Assembly: GCF_003660455.1 (NCBI RefSeq)
Contig: NZ_QZVR01000004.1
Coordinates: 248,001 to 312,000 of the forward strand
Length of the DNA: 64,000 bases
Source: Nocardioides ferulae
GTDB taxonomy: Bacteria > Actinomycetota > Actinomycetes > Propionibacteriales > Nocardioidaceae
Direction: 5' to 3'
Made by a program: the position numbers and the translations under genes. This document shows, one piece after another, positions 7,432 through 15,654 of this stretch (its first letter is position 1; every line of letters starts with the position of its first letter). The notes beneath the pieces were generated by a model. The model did not search any database, was not told where the DNA came from, and worked only from the letters and a program-made list of their open reading frames with translations.

Positions 7432-8127
7432 CTAGCCCGGAAACGCGACGGTGAGGAAGAGACGCACCGCGGCCTCCGCCACGGCCGGCACCTCCTCCGG
7501 CGACAACCCGACCAGGACCAGACGCCCGGACAGGCCGTCCATCGCTGAGCCCGGCTCGGCGTCGGGCACCGCGAGCACCGGCACAGCCGACGCCACGACC
7601 GAGGCACCACCGGACCCCTGCGGATCGCTGGCGACCAGGTCGACGCGGTCGCCGGGGTGCAGCAGCGCCGCCACCCCGGCGTCCGGGAGCCGCACGGGCA
7701 GGGCGGTGAGGCCCGGATGGCCCTCGGTCAGCGCGGCGCCGACCAGGCGGACGTCGGTGACCGGCTCGCCGCGGGCCACGGGCGCCGCCAGCACCCGGCC
7801 GACCGGGTCGAGGTCGCCACGGGCGGGGCCGCTGCCGGCCGGGAACCGCGCGGTCGTCAGGTCGTCGGGGCCCAGCACCACGCCCGCCGGGAGGTCGTGG
7901 GCGGCGACGGTCACCGGGACCGTCGCCGGCGGCGGTGCGCTTGCCGCCTGCAGGCCCGCGGCCGTGGCCACCCCCGCGAGCACGGCGGCGATCAGCCGAC
8001 GGCGAGCCAGGGCCACCCGGCGCACGGCGCGCAGGCGTCGTGACCACCGGACCCGCGGCCCGGGAGACGGGTGGGCGGGACCACCGGTCGCCGGAGCGGG
8101 AGTGGGATCAGGTCGCGAGGAGGGCAC
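7432..8127 (-). CDS. SAF-domain protein, CpaB/RcpC-like
   Basis: A 231-residue protein. A Pro-rich N-terminus and an Arg-rich stretch are followed by a single membrane segment (about 44-62), then a SAF domain: VPVTVAAHDLPAGVVLGPDDL is the family hallmark. CpaB/RcpC proteins help assemble Flp/Tad pili at the cell surface, but no other tad gene is near, so a pilus role is uncertain. The start GTG 8127 lies 6 nt after a TAGCGT hexamer. The gene shares a direction with mscL and ends 46 bp before its start. Confidence 0.7.
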   Translation of the reverse strand: MPSSRPDPTPAPATGGPAHPSPGPRVRWSRRLRAVRRVALARRRLIAAVLAGVATAAGLQAASAPPPATVPVTVAAHDLPAGVVLGPDDLTTARFPAGSGPARGDLDPVGRVLAAPVARGEPVTDVRLVGAALTEGHPGLTALPVRLPDAGVAALLHPGDRVDLVASDPQGSGGASVVASAVPVLAVPDAEPGSAMDGLSGRLVLVGLSPEEVPAVAEAAVRLFLTVAFPG

Positions 8128-8133
8128 CCGACG

Positions 8134-8139
8134 ACGCTA
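8134..8139 (-). promoter_or_regulatory. -10 element TAGCGT, leaderless-type promoter
   Basis: Read on the minus strand, TAGCGT ends 6 nt before the GTG start at 8127 of the SAF-domain gene. Confidence 0.4.
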
Positions 8140-8216
8140 GGACGCCGCGCACCAGGGCGCGCTCGGGCTCCACAGGGCAGCCACGAGGCGGCCGCTGTGG
8201 AACTCGGCCGCGGAAG

Positions 8217-8510
8217 TCAGCTGGTCGCGGCGGCCGCTGCGGTCTTGCTGGACTCGCCCGAGGAGCTGCCCGATCCCGAGCCGCTCGAACCGGCCGAGGA
8301 GGTCGACGCCGCGGGGGTCGACGAGCTGCCGGAGCCGCGGCTGTCGGTGCGGTAGAAGCCAGAACCCTTGAAGACCACGCCGACGGCGTTGAACAGCTTG
8401 CGCAGTCGGCCGGTGCACTCGGGGCACTCGGTCAGAGCGTCGTCGGAGAAGCTCTGGAACTGCTCGAAGGCGTGGCCGCACTCGGTGCAGGCGTACTGAT
8501 AGGTGGGCAC
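8217..8510 (-). CDS. FmdB-family zinc-ribbon protein with Ser/Gly-rich tail
   Basis: A 97-residue protein. The first 55 residues are the FmdB zinc ribbon: VPTYQYACTECGHAFEQFQ and LTECPECTGRLRKLF give the two CxxC pairs, then VFKGSGFYRTD. The remaining 40 residues are Ser/Gly/Thr/Ala low complexity. GGAGGAG precedes the GTG at 8510. In M. tuberculosis the equivalent serine-rich protein (Rv0991c) also lies just before the 5-formyl-THF cyclo-ligase gene; here a penicillin acylase is inserted between them. The biochemical role is not established for most members. Confidence 0.88.
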   Translation of the reverse strand: MPTYQYACTECGHAFEQFQSFSDDALTECPECTGRLRKLFNAVGVVFKGSGFYRTDSRGSGSSSTPAASTSSAGSSGSGSGSSSGESSKTAAAAATS

Positions 8511-8607
8511 GGTTCTCCTCCACAGGTCCCGGGGCAGTGCATCGAACGCCGATTGGCACTCTGCCCTGACGACTGCCAATGCTACGGCACGGCACAATGG
8601 CTCGGCG

Positions 8608-11295
8608 ATGACCGACCGCCCCGCGACACCGCAGCCCACCGCCGCCGCTCCCGCCGGCGCGGTCCGGGAGCGGGTCCGGGCTGCATGGACCGCCTTCCGC
8701 ACCTGGCCCCGCGCGCTGCGCGGCACGGCGTACGCCGCCGTCGGGCTGGTGCTCGTGCTGATCGCGGCGCTGGCGACCGGCGTGGTGCTGGTGCGCCGGC
8801 CGCTGCCGCAGACCACCGGGAGCGCCACGCTGCCCGGCCTGGAGTCCGACGTCGAGGTGGTCCGCGACGCGCACGGCATCCCGCAGCTCTACGGCGACTC
8901 GATCGAGGACCTGATGCGCGCGCAGGGCTGGGTGCAGGCCTCCGAGCGGTTCTTCGAGATGGACGTCCGCCGGCACGCGACCGCGGGGCGGCTCGCCGAG
9001 CTGGTCGGCGAGGACGCCGTCGACAGCGACCGGCTGGTGCGCACGATGGGCTGGCGGCGGGTCGCCGAGGAGGAGCTCGCCCTGGTGCAGCCGCAGACCC
9101 GGGCGGCGCTGGAGGCCTACGCCGACGGGGTCAACGCCTACCTCGACCAGCGCTCCCCCTCCGAGCTCGCCGTCGAGTACACCCTGCTCAACCTCGGCGG
9201 CCTGGGCTACCGCCCCGAGCGGTGGACCCCCGTCGACTCGCTGAGCTGGCTCAAGGCCATGGCCTGGGACCTCAGCGGCAACCTGACCGAGGAGGTCGAC
9301 CGCGCCCTGGCCACCGCGGCCGTCGGCGCCCGCCGCGCCGGGCAACTGGATCCGGCCCACGTGGAGCAGATGCCGGCGGTGGGGCAGGGGGTCGTGGTCG
9401 ACGGCGTCTTCGAGCCCGAGGCCACCACCGGCGGCACCCGCAACCCGCAGCGTCCCGGCTGGGGCGCGCCGCGCACCGACGTCCTCGCCGGTGTCGGGCG
9501 GGCGCTGGACCGGATGCCGGCGTGGCTGGGCCGCGGCGAGGGGGTGGGCAGCAACGCCTGGGTCGTCTCCGGGGAGCACACCGACAGCGGCGCCCCGCTG
9601 CTCGCGAACGACCCGCACCTGGGGGTGGGGCTCCCGTCGGCGTGGATGCAGATGGGCCTGCACTGCCGCGAGGTCGACGACGACTGCCCCCTGGACGTCG
9701 CCGGCTTCACCTTCGCCGGCGTGCCCGGGGTGCTGATCGGGCGCAACGCCGACATCGCCTGGGGCATGACCAACCTCGGTGCCGACGTGGCCGACCTCTA
9801 CGTCGAGCAGGTCGCGGGCGAGCAGTGGCTGCGCGACGGTCGGCTGCGGCCGCTGCGGACCCGCACCGAGACCATCCGCGTCGCCGACGGCGACGACGTC
9901 ACGTTCACCGTCCGCGAGACCGCCCACGGTCCGCTGATCTCCGACGCCGCCGACCGCTACGAAGACGTGGCTCTGGCTGCCGAGGGCTCCGGCCCGGGCC
10001 AGCCCGACACCGAGCCTGACCCCGAGCCCGACACGGCGACCGAGGCCGAGCTCGCCGTGGCGCTCGCCTGGACCGCCCTCGAGCCACAGCCGACCGCCGA
10101 CGCCATCCTCGGCCTCGACCTGGCCACCGACTGGGACTCCTTCCGCGCCGCCGCCGCATCGTTCGCCGTGCCCGGCCAGAACCTCGTCTACGCCGACCGG
10201 GAGGGCCACATCGGCTACCAGGCCACCGGGCGGGTGCCGGTGCGCAAGTCCGGCAACGACGGCACGGTGCCGGCCCGGGGATGGCGTCCGGAGGACGACT
10301 GGGCCGGCGAGACGGTGCCGTTCGACGGTCTGCCGCAGGTGCTCGACCCCGAGGAGGGGTTCCTGGTCACCGCCAACCAGGCCGCGGTCGGCCCCGACTA
10401 CCCCTATGCGCTGACCCGCGACTGGGACCGCGGCTACCGGGCCCAGCGGATCCACCGGATCCTCGCCCAGCTGGTCCACGAGGGCAGCACCGTCTCCGTC
10501 GAGGAGATGCTCGCGCTCCAGCTCGACGACGAGAACCTCCTCGCGCCGGTGCTCGTCCCGCACCTGCTCGAGGTCGAGCTGCCGGCCGGCTACGACTCCG
10601 ACGGGCAGGAGCTGCTCGCCGACTGGGACTTCGGCCAGCCCGCCGACAGCGCGGCCGCGGCGTACTTCAACGTCGTGTGGCGCCACCTGCTCGAGCTCAC
10701 CTTCCACGACGAGCTGCCCGAGGCGGCCTGGCCCGACGGCGGACAGCGGTGGTACGCCGTGGTCACCGACCTGCTGGACCGCCCGCACGACGCCTGGTGG
10801 GACGACGTCACCACCGCCGACGTGGAGTCCCGCGACCACGTCTTGGTCGAGGCCCAGCTGCTGGCCCGCGACGAGCTGACCCGCACCCAGGCGCGCCGGG
10901 CCGAGGACTGGACCTGGGGACGACTGCACGTGCTGGACCTGCGGTCCTCGGCGCTGGGCGACCCGGGCAGCGCGGTGGAGGAGTGGCTGCTCAACCGCGG
11001 CGCCTGGCGGCTCGGCGGGGGCGCCTCCACGGTGCAGGCCACCGGCTGGGACGCGGCCGTCGGCTACCGGGTGACCACCGCGCCGGCGATGCGGATGCTG
11101 GTCGACCTCGACGACCTCGACAGCTCCCGGTGGATCAACCTGGGGGGTGTCTCCGGCCACCCGGCCAGCGCCCACTACACCGACCAGACCGACCTGTGGG
11201 CCGACGGCGAGACGCTGCCCTGGGCGTTCACCCGGCCGGCGGTCGAGGCGGCCGGCGAGGACGTGCTCACGCTGGAGCCGGCGCCGGAGGAGTGA
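8608..11295 (+). CDS. Penicillin acylase family Ntn-hydrolase, membrane-anchored
   Basis: An 895-residue N-terminal-nucleophile amidohydrolase. It has a cytoplasmic tail and one membrane segment (about 43-64), then the alpha-chain part (VVRDAHGIPQLYGDS, AQGWVQASERFFEMD). The processing site is GEGVGSNAW, with Ser315 as the expected new N-terminal nucleophile, and the beta chain follows (LLANDPHLG, WGMTNLGADVADLY). Family members hydrolyse beta-lactam side chains, acyl-homoserine lactones or other amides; the substrate cannot be told from sequence. I chose ATG 8608 because the upstream part of the frame overlaps the FmdB control region. CACAAT lies 9 nt before the ATG. Confidence 0.92.
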   Translation: MTDRPATPQPTAAAPAGAVRERVRAAWTAFRTWPRALRGTAYAAVGLVLVLIAALATGVVLVRRPLPQTTGSATLPGLESDVEVVRDAHGIPQLYGDSIEDLMRAQGWVQASERFFEMDVRRHATAGRLAELVGEDAVDSDRLVRTMGWRRVAEEELALVQPQTRAALEAYADGVNAYLDQRSPSELAVEYTLLNLGGLGYRPERWTPVDSLSWLKAMAWDLSGNLTEEVDRALATAAVGARRAGQLDPAHVEQMPAVGQGVVVDGVFEPEATTGGTRNPQRPGWGAPRTDVLAGVGRALDRMPAWLGRGEGVGSNAWVVSGEHTDSGAPLLANDPHLGVGLPSAWMQMGLHCREVDDDCPLDVAGFTFAGVPGVLIGRNADIAWGMTNLGADVADLYVEQVAGEQWLRDGRLRPLRTRTETIRVADGDDVTFTVRETAHGPLISDAADRYEDVALAAEGSGPGQPDTEPDPEPDTATEAELAVALAWTALEPQPTADAILGLDLATDWDSFRAAAASFAVPGQNLVYADREGHIGYQATGRVPVRKSGNDGTVPARGWRPEDDWAGETVPFDGLPQVLDPEEGFLVTANQAAVGPDYPYALTRDWDRGYRAQRIHRILAQLVHEGSTVSVEEMLALQLDDENLLAPVLVPHLLEVELPAGYDSDGQELLADWDFGQPADSAAAAYFNVVWRHLLELTFHDELPEAAWPDGGQRWYAVVTDLLDRPHDAWWDDVTTADVESRDHVLVEAQLLARDELTRTQARRAEDWTWGRLHVLDLRSSALGDPGSAVEEWLLNRGAWRLGGGASTVQATGWDAAVGYRVTTAPAMRMLVDLDDLDSSRWINLGGVSGHPASAHYTDQTDLWADGETLPWAFTRPAVEAAGEDVLTLEPAPEE

Positions 11296-11319
11296 GTCGC
11301 TCCGGCCCCGTCCCTCCGG

Positions 11320-11997
11320 TCACACTGGGCGGCCGAGACTCGCCTCGCCGAACCGCCGCACCCCACCCGGCGAACACGCCGCGGCGACGGCGCGGTCGTG
11401 CGGCTCGGCGGGCACCTCGAGGCCGACCTCGTCGTCGTAGAGCAGCACGCAGGTGAAGGTGCCGACCGGCACCCGGGCCAGGGCCCGGTCGTAGGAGCCG
11501 CCGCCGCGGCCCAGCCGCAGGCCGGCGGGGGAGACCGCGAGCCCCGGCACCAGCACCGCGTCGGCGGTCGCGACCGCCTCGACGCCCAGCCGGGGGCCGG
11601 GCGGCTCGAGCAGCCCCCGGCGCGCCGGCTGCAGGGAGCCGGAGGGCCCCGGGTGCACCGCCCAGTCGAGGTCGCCGTCGGGCAGCAGCACCGGCAGCAG
11701 CACCCGCTTCCCGGCGGCCAGCAGCCGTTCGAGCAGCAGCGTCGTGCCGGGCTCGGTGCCGACCGAGGCGTACGCCGCGACCGTGGCCGCGCGGCGTACC
11801 TCGTCGTCGGCGAGCAGCAGGTCGGCGATCGCGCGGCCGGCCTCGCCGACCTCGAGCAGCGGCCGCCGGCGGCGCGCGGTCAGCAGCTGGTCGCGCAGCG
11901 CCAACTTGGCCGCGCGCACCGGCCCGGAGCCGCCGGGATCCGGTGTGGGCTCAGGTGTGGGCTCAGGTGTGGATGGACGGGATTGCGACGCGGCCAC
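11320..11997 (-). CDS. 5-formyltetrahydrofolate cyclo-ligase
   Basis: A 225-residue enzyme that converts 5-formyl-THF to 5,10-methenyl-THF with ATP. The family motif LRLGRGGGSYDRAL is near residue 165, with AYASVGTEPGT and VLLPVLLPDGDLDWA before it. The N-terminus has a TPEP repeat from a direct repeat in the DNA (around 11941-11970) and is probably a non-conserved extension. GTG 11997 follows TAGGCT by 6 nt. It diverges from the UGPase operon with 23 bp between starts and converges on the acylase gene (24 bp gap). It is the equivalent of M. tuberculosis Rv0992c. Confidence 0.93.
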   Translation of the reverse strand: MAASQSRPSTPEPTPEPTPDPGGSGPVRAAKLALRDQLLTARRRRPLLEVGEAGRAIADLLLADDEVRRAATVAAYASVGTEPGTTLLLERLLAAGKRVLLPVLLPDGDLDWAVHPGPSGSLQPARRGLLEPPGPRLGVEAVATADAVLVPGLAVSPAGLRLGRGGGSYDRALARVPVGTFTCVLLYDDEVGLEVPAEPHDRAVAAACSPGGVRRFGEASLGRPV

Positions 11998-12020
11998 CGG
12001 GGAAGCCTACGATCGTGAAC
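11998..12020. promoter_or_regulatory. 23-bp divergent intergenic with two interlocked -10 elements
   Basis: On the plus strand TACGAT (12008-12013) ends 7 nt before the UGPase ATG. On the minus strand TAGGCT (12009-12004) ends 6 nt before the cyclo-ligase GTG. The two hexamers share the TA at 12008-12009, so polymerase could occupy only one direction at a time. A plus-strand TTGCGA at 11983-11988 could be a weak -35 inside the opposing gene. Confidence 0.5.
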
Positions 12021-13418
12021 ATGGCTTCTGCAGGTTTGAAGATGGCGCGCGAGAAGATGGCCGCCGCCGGTGTCGACGAGGTCGCGATCGAGACCTTCGC
12101 CCACTACTACCGGCTCCTCGAGCACGGTGAGACCGGGATGATCCCCGAGTCGAGCATCGAGCCGGTCGACATCGAGTCGCTGGCCGACGTGGAGGTCGAC
12201 GACGACACCGCCGCGGCGGCGATCCGCGCGACCGCGGTGATCAAGCTCAACGGCGGCCTCGGCACCTCGATGGGCATGGACCGCGCCAAGTCGCTGCTGT
12301 GCGTGCGCCGGGGGCTGTCGTTCCTCGACATCATCTCCCGGCAGGTGATGGCGCTGCGCGAGGAGTACGGCGTCGCGATCCCGCTGATCTTCATGAACAG
12401 CTTCCGCACCTCCGAGGACACCATGGCGGCACTCGCCCGCTACGAGGAGCTGCCGGTGCCGGGGCTGCCGCTGGAGTTCCTGCAGAACAAGGAGCCCAAG
12501 CTCCTCGCCAAGGACCTCACCCCGGTGTCCTGGGCCAAGGACCCCGACCTCGAGTGGTGCCCACCCGGTCACGGCGACCTCTACACCGCGCTGCGCGGCA
12601 CCGGCCTGCTGCAGCAGCTGCTCGACGGCGGCTACCGCTACGTGTTCGTCTCCAACTCCGACAACCTCGGCGCGGTGCCCGACGCGCGGGTGGCCGGCTG
12701 GTTCGCCGCGTCCGGCGCGCCGTTCGCGATCGAGGCGGTGCGCCGCACCCCGTCGGACCGCAAGGGCGGCCACTTCGCCCGCCGCAAGGTCGACGGCCGG
12801 CTGGTGCTGCGCGAGACCGCGCAGACCCTCGACGCCGACAAGGACGCGCTCGCCGATCTGTCGCGGCACCGGTTCTGCTCCACCAACAACCTGTGGATCG
12901 ACCTCGAGGCGCTCAAGCAGGCCCTCGACGTCCGCGACGGCATCCTGGGCCTGCCGCTGATCCGCAACGTCAAGAACGTCGACCCCAGCGACCCCACCAG
13001 CCCCGAGGTGGTCCAGATCGAGACCGCGATGGGGGCGGCGATCGAGGTGTTCGAGGGGGCCAAGCTGATCGAGGTCGGGCGCGACCGCTTCGTGCCGGTG
13101 AAGACCACCAACGACCTGCTCGTGCTGCGCTCGGACGTCTACGACCTCGACCCCGGCTACGTGCTCGGCCAGACCACCGACCACCTGCCGTTCGTCGATC
13201 TCGACGGCGACTTCTACAAGCTCGTCGGCGAGTTCGACAAGCGCTTCCCCGAGGGAGCGCCGTCGATGCGCAAGGCGCAGGCGCTGCGCATCGAGGGCGA
13301 CTGGACCTTCTGCAAGGGCGTCGAGGTGGTCGGTGAGGTGGAGCTGAGTGCCGACTCCGCCCAGCGTGTGGAGTCCGGGACGGTGCTGTCGGGGGAGCCC
13401 GGGGCGGCGGATGCCTGA
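12021..13418 (+). CDS. UTP--glucose-1-phosphate uridylyltransferase, eukaryotic-type (UDPGP family)
   Basis: A 465-residue enzyme making UDP-glucose from UTP and glucose-1-phosphate. The nucleotide loop is KLNGGLGTSMGMDRAKSLL (about residue 75), followed by FMNSFRTSEDT, WCPPGHGDLY, FVSNSDNLGA, STNNLW and VPVKTTNDLL. This is the PF01704 layout of animal/plant/yeast UGPases, not the roughly 300-residue bacterial GalU. The ATG at 12021 follows TACGAT by 7 nt; an upstream in-frame extension would run into the divergent gene. It heads the moeA-moaC-mogA-rimJ operon and overlaps moeA by 8 bp. Mycobacteria have galU at this position (Rv0993). Confidence 0.93.
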   Translation: MASAGLKMAREKMAAAGVDEVAIETFAHYYRLLEHGETGMIPESSIEPVDIESLADVEVDDDTAAAAIRATAVIKLNGGLGTSMGMDRAKSLLCVRRGLSFLDIISRQVMALREEYGVAIPLIFMNSFRTSEDTMAALARYEELPVPGLPLEFLQNKEPKLLAKDLTPVSWAKDPDLEWCPPGHGDLYTALRGTGLLQQLLDGGYRYVFVSNSDNLGAVPDARVAGWFAASGAPFAIEAVRRTPSDRKGGHFARRKVDGRLVLRETAQTLDADKDALADLSRHRFCSTNNLWIDLEALKQALDVRDGILGLPLIRNVKNVDPSDPTSPEVVQIETAMGAAIEVFEGAKLIEVGRDRFVPVKTTNDLLVLRSDVYDLDPGYVLGQTTDHLPFVDLDGDFYKLVGEFDKRFPEGAPSMRKAQALRIEGDWTFCKGVEVVGEVELSADSAQRVESGTVLSGEPGAADA

Positions 13419-14652
13419 CCCGCACGGGGGGTTGGTCTCGGTCGAGGAGCACCTGGCCCGGATCCTCGACGGGGTGCGGCCGCTGCCCGACTACCAGCAG
13501 CCGCTGATGGACGCCCTCGACCTCGCGGTCGCCGAGGACGTCGTCGCCCCGATGGCGCTGCCGTCGTTCGACAACTCCGCGATGGACGGCTACGCGGTGC
13601 GCCACGAGGACGTCGCGACCGCCGGCGCCGAGGAGCCGGTGCACCTGCCGGTGGTCGGCGAGATCGGTGCCGGCCAGGCCCGCCTGCTCGCGCTGCCGCC
13701 GGGCACCGCCGCCAAGATCATGACCGGCGCGCCGATGCCCGCCGGCGCCGACAGCGTCGTCCCCTACGAGTGGACCGACCGCGGCGTGGCCCAGGTGCGC
13801 ATCACGCAGGCGCCGACGCCCGGCCAGCACGTACGCCGCGCCGGCGAGGACGTCGCCGAGGGAGACCTGCTCGTCGAGCACGGCACCGTCCTCGGCCCGC
13901 GCCACCTGGGCCTGCTGGCCGCGGTCGGCCGAGCCACCGTGCGCTCCCGGCCGCGCCCCCGGGTCGTGGTGATCTCGACCGGCTCCGAGCTGCGCGAGCC
14001 CGGTCAGCAGCTGGGCCACGACTCGATCTACGACGGCAACTCGTTCCTGCTCGCGGCCGCGGCCCGGCGCGCCGGCGCGATCGCCTACCGGGTCGGCATC
14101 GTGCCCGACGAGCCGCGCACCTTCCTCGACGCGCTCAACGACCAGCTCGTCCGCGCCGACCTCGTGGTCACCTCCGGCGGGGTGTCGGCGGGCGACTTCG
14201 ACGTGGTCAAGGAGGCGCTGCAGCCCACCGGCAACGTCTGGTTCGGCGGGGTGGCCATGCAGCCCGGCAAGCCGCAGGGGTTCGGCACCGTCGGCGAGGA
14301 CGCCGTGCCGGTGTTCACGCTGCCCGGCAACCCCGTCTCGGCGTACCTCTCCTTCCAGGTGTTCGTGCTGCCGGCGCTGCGCAAGATGATGGGCAAGACC
14401 CCCTTCGAGCGGCCGCAGCAGCGGGCCCGGCTGACCCGCGGGGTGAACTCGCCGACCGGGCGCCGTCAGTTCCTGCGCGGGGAGCGCGGCTCCGACGCCG
14501 CCGGCACCCACGTCACCCCGGTCGGCGGCCCCGGCTCGCACCTGCTCGGCGACCTCGCCAACGCCGACTGCCTGATCGTGCTGCCCGAGGAGACCAGCCG
14601 GGTCGAGGCCGGCGAGCAGGTGGCGGTGCTGCCGCTCGACGGAGACTTCTGA
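13411..14652 (+). CDS. moeA: Molybdopterin molybdenumtransferase MoeA
   Basis: A 413-residue enzyme that inserts molybdate into adenylylated molybdopterin. Recognisable segments are LPSFDNSAMDGYAVR (about residue 50), AAKIMTGAPMPAGADSVVPYE, the molybdopterin-binding fold with VVVISTGSELREPG and DLVVTSGGVSAGDFDVVKEAL, and LPGNPVSAYLSFQVF. The start ATG 13411 lies inside the end of the UGPase frame (8-bp overlap) with a G-rich ribosome site, so translation is probably coupled. This matches the mycobacterial galU-moeA1 pair. Confidence 0.95.
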   Translation: MPDPHGGLVSVEEHLARILDGVRPLPDYQQPLMDALDLAVAEDVVAPMALPSFDNSAMDGYAVRHEDVATAGAEEPVHLPVVGEIGAGQARLLALPPGTAAKIMTGAPMPAGADSVVPYEWTDRGVAQVRITQAPTPGQHVRRAGEDVAEGDLLVEHGTVLGPRHLGLLAAVGRATVRSRPRPRVVVISTGSELREPGQQLGHDSIYDGNSFLLAAAARRAGAIAYRVGIVPDEPRTFLDALNDQLVRADLVVTSGGVSAGDFDVVKEALQPTGNVWFGGVAMQPGKPQGFGTVGEDAVPVFTLPGNPVSAYLSFQVFVLPALRKMMGKTPFERPQQRARLTRGVNSPTGRRQFLRGERGSDAAGTHVTPVGGPGSHLLGDLANADCLIVLPEETSRVEAGEQVAVLPLDGDF

Positions 14653-14665
14653 GAGGGTCGCGACC

Positions 14666-15163
14666 ATGCCACCGACGCCCGAGCAGCCACGGACCCTCAC
14701 CCACGTCGACGAGTCCGGCGCGGCCCGGATGGTCGACGTCTCCGGCAAGGACGTCACCGCCCGCACCGCCACCGCGACCGGGCGGGTGCTGGTCTCGGCC
14801 GAGGTCGTGCGGCTGCTGCGCGGCGAGGGGGTCCCGAAGGGAGACGCGCTCGCGGTCGCCCGGATCGCCGGCATCATGGGCGCCAAGCAGACCCCGGCGC
14901 TGATCCCGCTGTGCCATCCGCTCGCGGTCTCCGGGGTGGTGGTCGACCTCGACGTGGTCGACGAGCCCGCCCCGGCGGTGGCGATCTCCGCGACCGTGCG
15001 CACCACCGACCGCACCGGTGTCGAGATGGAGGCGCTGACCGCGGTCAGCGTCGCCGCGCTCACCGTGGTCGACATGGTCAAGGCCGTCGACAAGGGCGCG
15101 GTGATCACCGACGTGCGGGTCGAGGCCAAGACCGGTGGCAAGTCCGGGGACTGGTCGCGGTGA
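14666..15163 (+). CDS. moaC: Cyclic pyranopterin monophosphate synthase MoaC
   Basis: A 165-residue enzyme that acts with MoaA in the first step of molybdenum-cofactor synthesis, forming cyclic pyranopterin monophosphate. The sequence covers the whole family: LTHVDESGAARMVDVSGKD at the start, IAGIMGAKQTPALIPLCHPL in the middle, and RTTDRTGVEMEALTAVSVAALTVVDMVKAVDKG, with the catalytic Lys/Asp region. It lies 13 bp after moeA and ends in an overlap with the next gene. moaA is not in the window. Confidence 0.95.
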   Translation: MPPTPEQPRTLTHVDESGAARMVDVSGKDVTARTATATGRVLVSAEVVRLLRGEGVPKGDALAVARIAGIMGAKQTPALIPLCHPLAVSGVVVDLDVVDEPAPAVAISATVRTTDRTGVEMEALTAVSVAALTVVDMVKAVDKGAVITDVRVEAKTGGKSGDWSR

Positions 15164-15654
15164 CCGGCGAGGGGGCGGCCGGCCTCCCGGCCGCGGTCGT
15201 CGTCGCCTCCAACCGCGCCGCCGCCGGCGTCTACGCCGACACCACAGGTCCGCTGCTGGTGGAGTTCCTGACCGGCTTGGGCTTCGTCGTCGAGGCTCCC
15301 GCGGTCGTGCCCGACGGGGAGCCGGTCGGGCAGGCGATCGCGGCGGCGGTCGCCGCGGGGGCCAGGGCGGTGCTCACCACCGGCGGCACCGGGCTGACTC
15401 CCACCGACCGCACGCCCGAGGCGACCCGCCCGCTGCTCGACCGCGAGGTGCCGGGGCTGGCCGAGGCGATCCGCGCGCACGGCCTCGCCAAGGGGGTGCC
15501 GACGGCGGCGCTCTCGCGCGGGCTGGCCGGGGTCGCCGGGCACTGCCTGGTCGTGAACCTGCCCGGCTCCCGCGGCGGGGTGAAGGACGGCCTGGAGGTG
15601 CTCGGCCCGGTGCTGGTGCACGCCGTGGAACAGGTGGTGGGGAGCGACCATTGA
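15160..15654 (+). CDS. mogA: MogA/MoaB-family molybdopterin adenylyltransferase
   Basis: A 164-residue protein of the MoCF fold that binds molybdopterin and adenylylates it before MoeA acts. Family features are VVVASNRAAAGVYADTTGPLLVEFL, VLTTGGTGLTPTDRTPEATRPLL (the GGTG loop) and VVNLPGSRGGVKDGLEVL. The start is GTG 15160, which overlaps the moaC stop (GTGA); translational coupling is likely. Distinguishing MogA from MoaB by sequence alone is difficult, so the symbol is tentative. Confidence 0.88.
   Translation: MTGEGAAGLPAAVVVASNRAAAGVYADTTGPLLVEFLTGLGFVVEAPAVVPDGEPVGQAIAAAVAAGARAVLTTGGTGLTPTDRTPEATRPLLDREVPGLAEAIRAHGLAKGVPTAALSRGLAGVAGHCLVVNLPGSRGGVKDGLEVLGPVLVHAVEQVVGSDH

Noticed and set aside
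8137..11175. 1012-codon open frame antisense to the penicillin acylase gene
   Set aside because: It is a GC-bias shadow; the plus strand encodes a complete Ntn-hydrolase with all family motifs.
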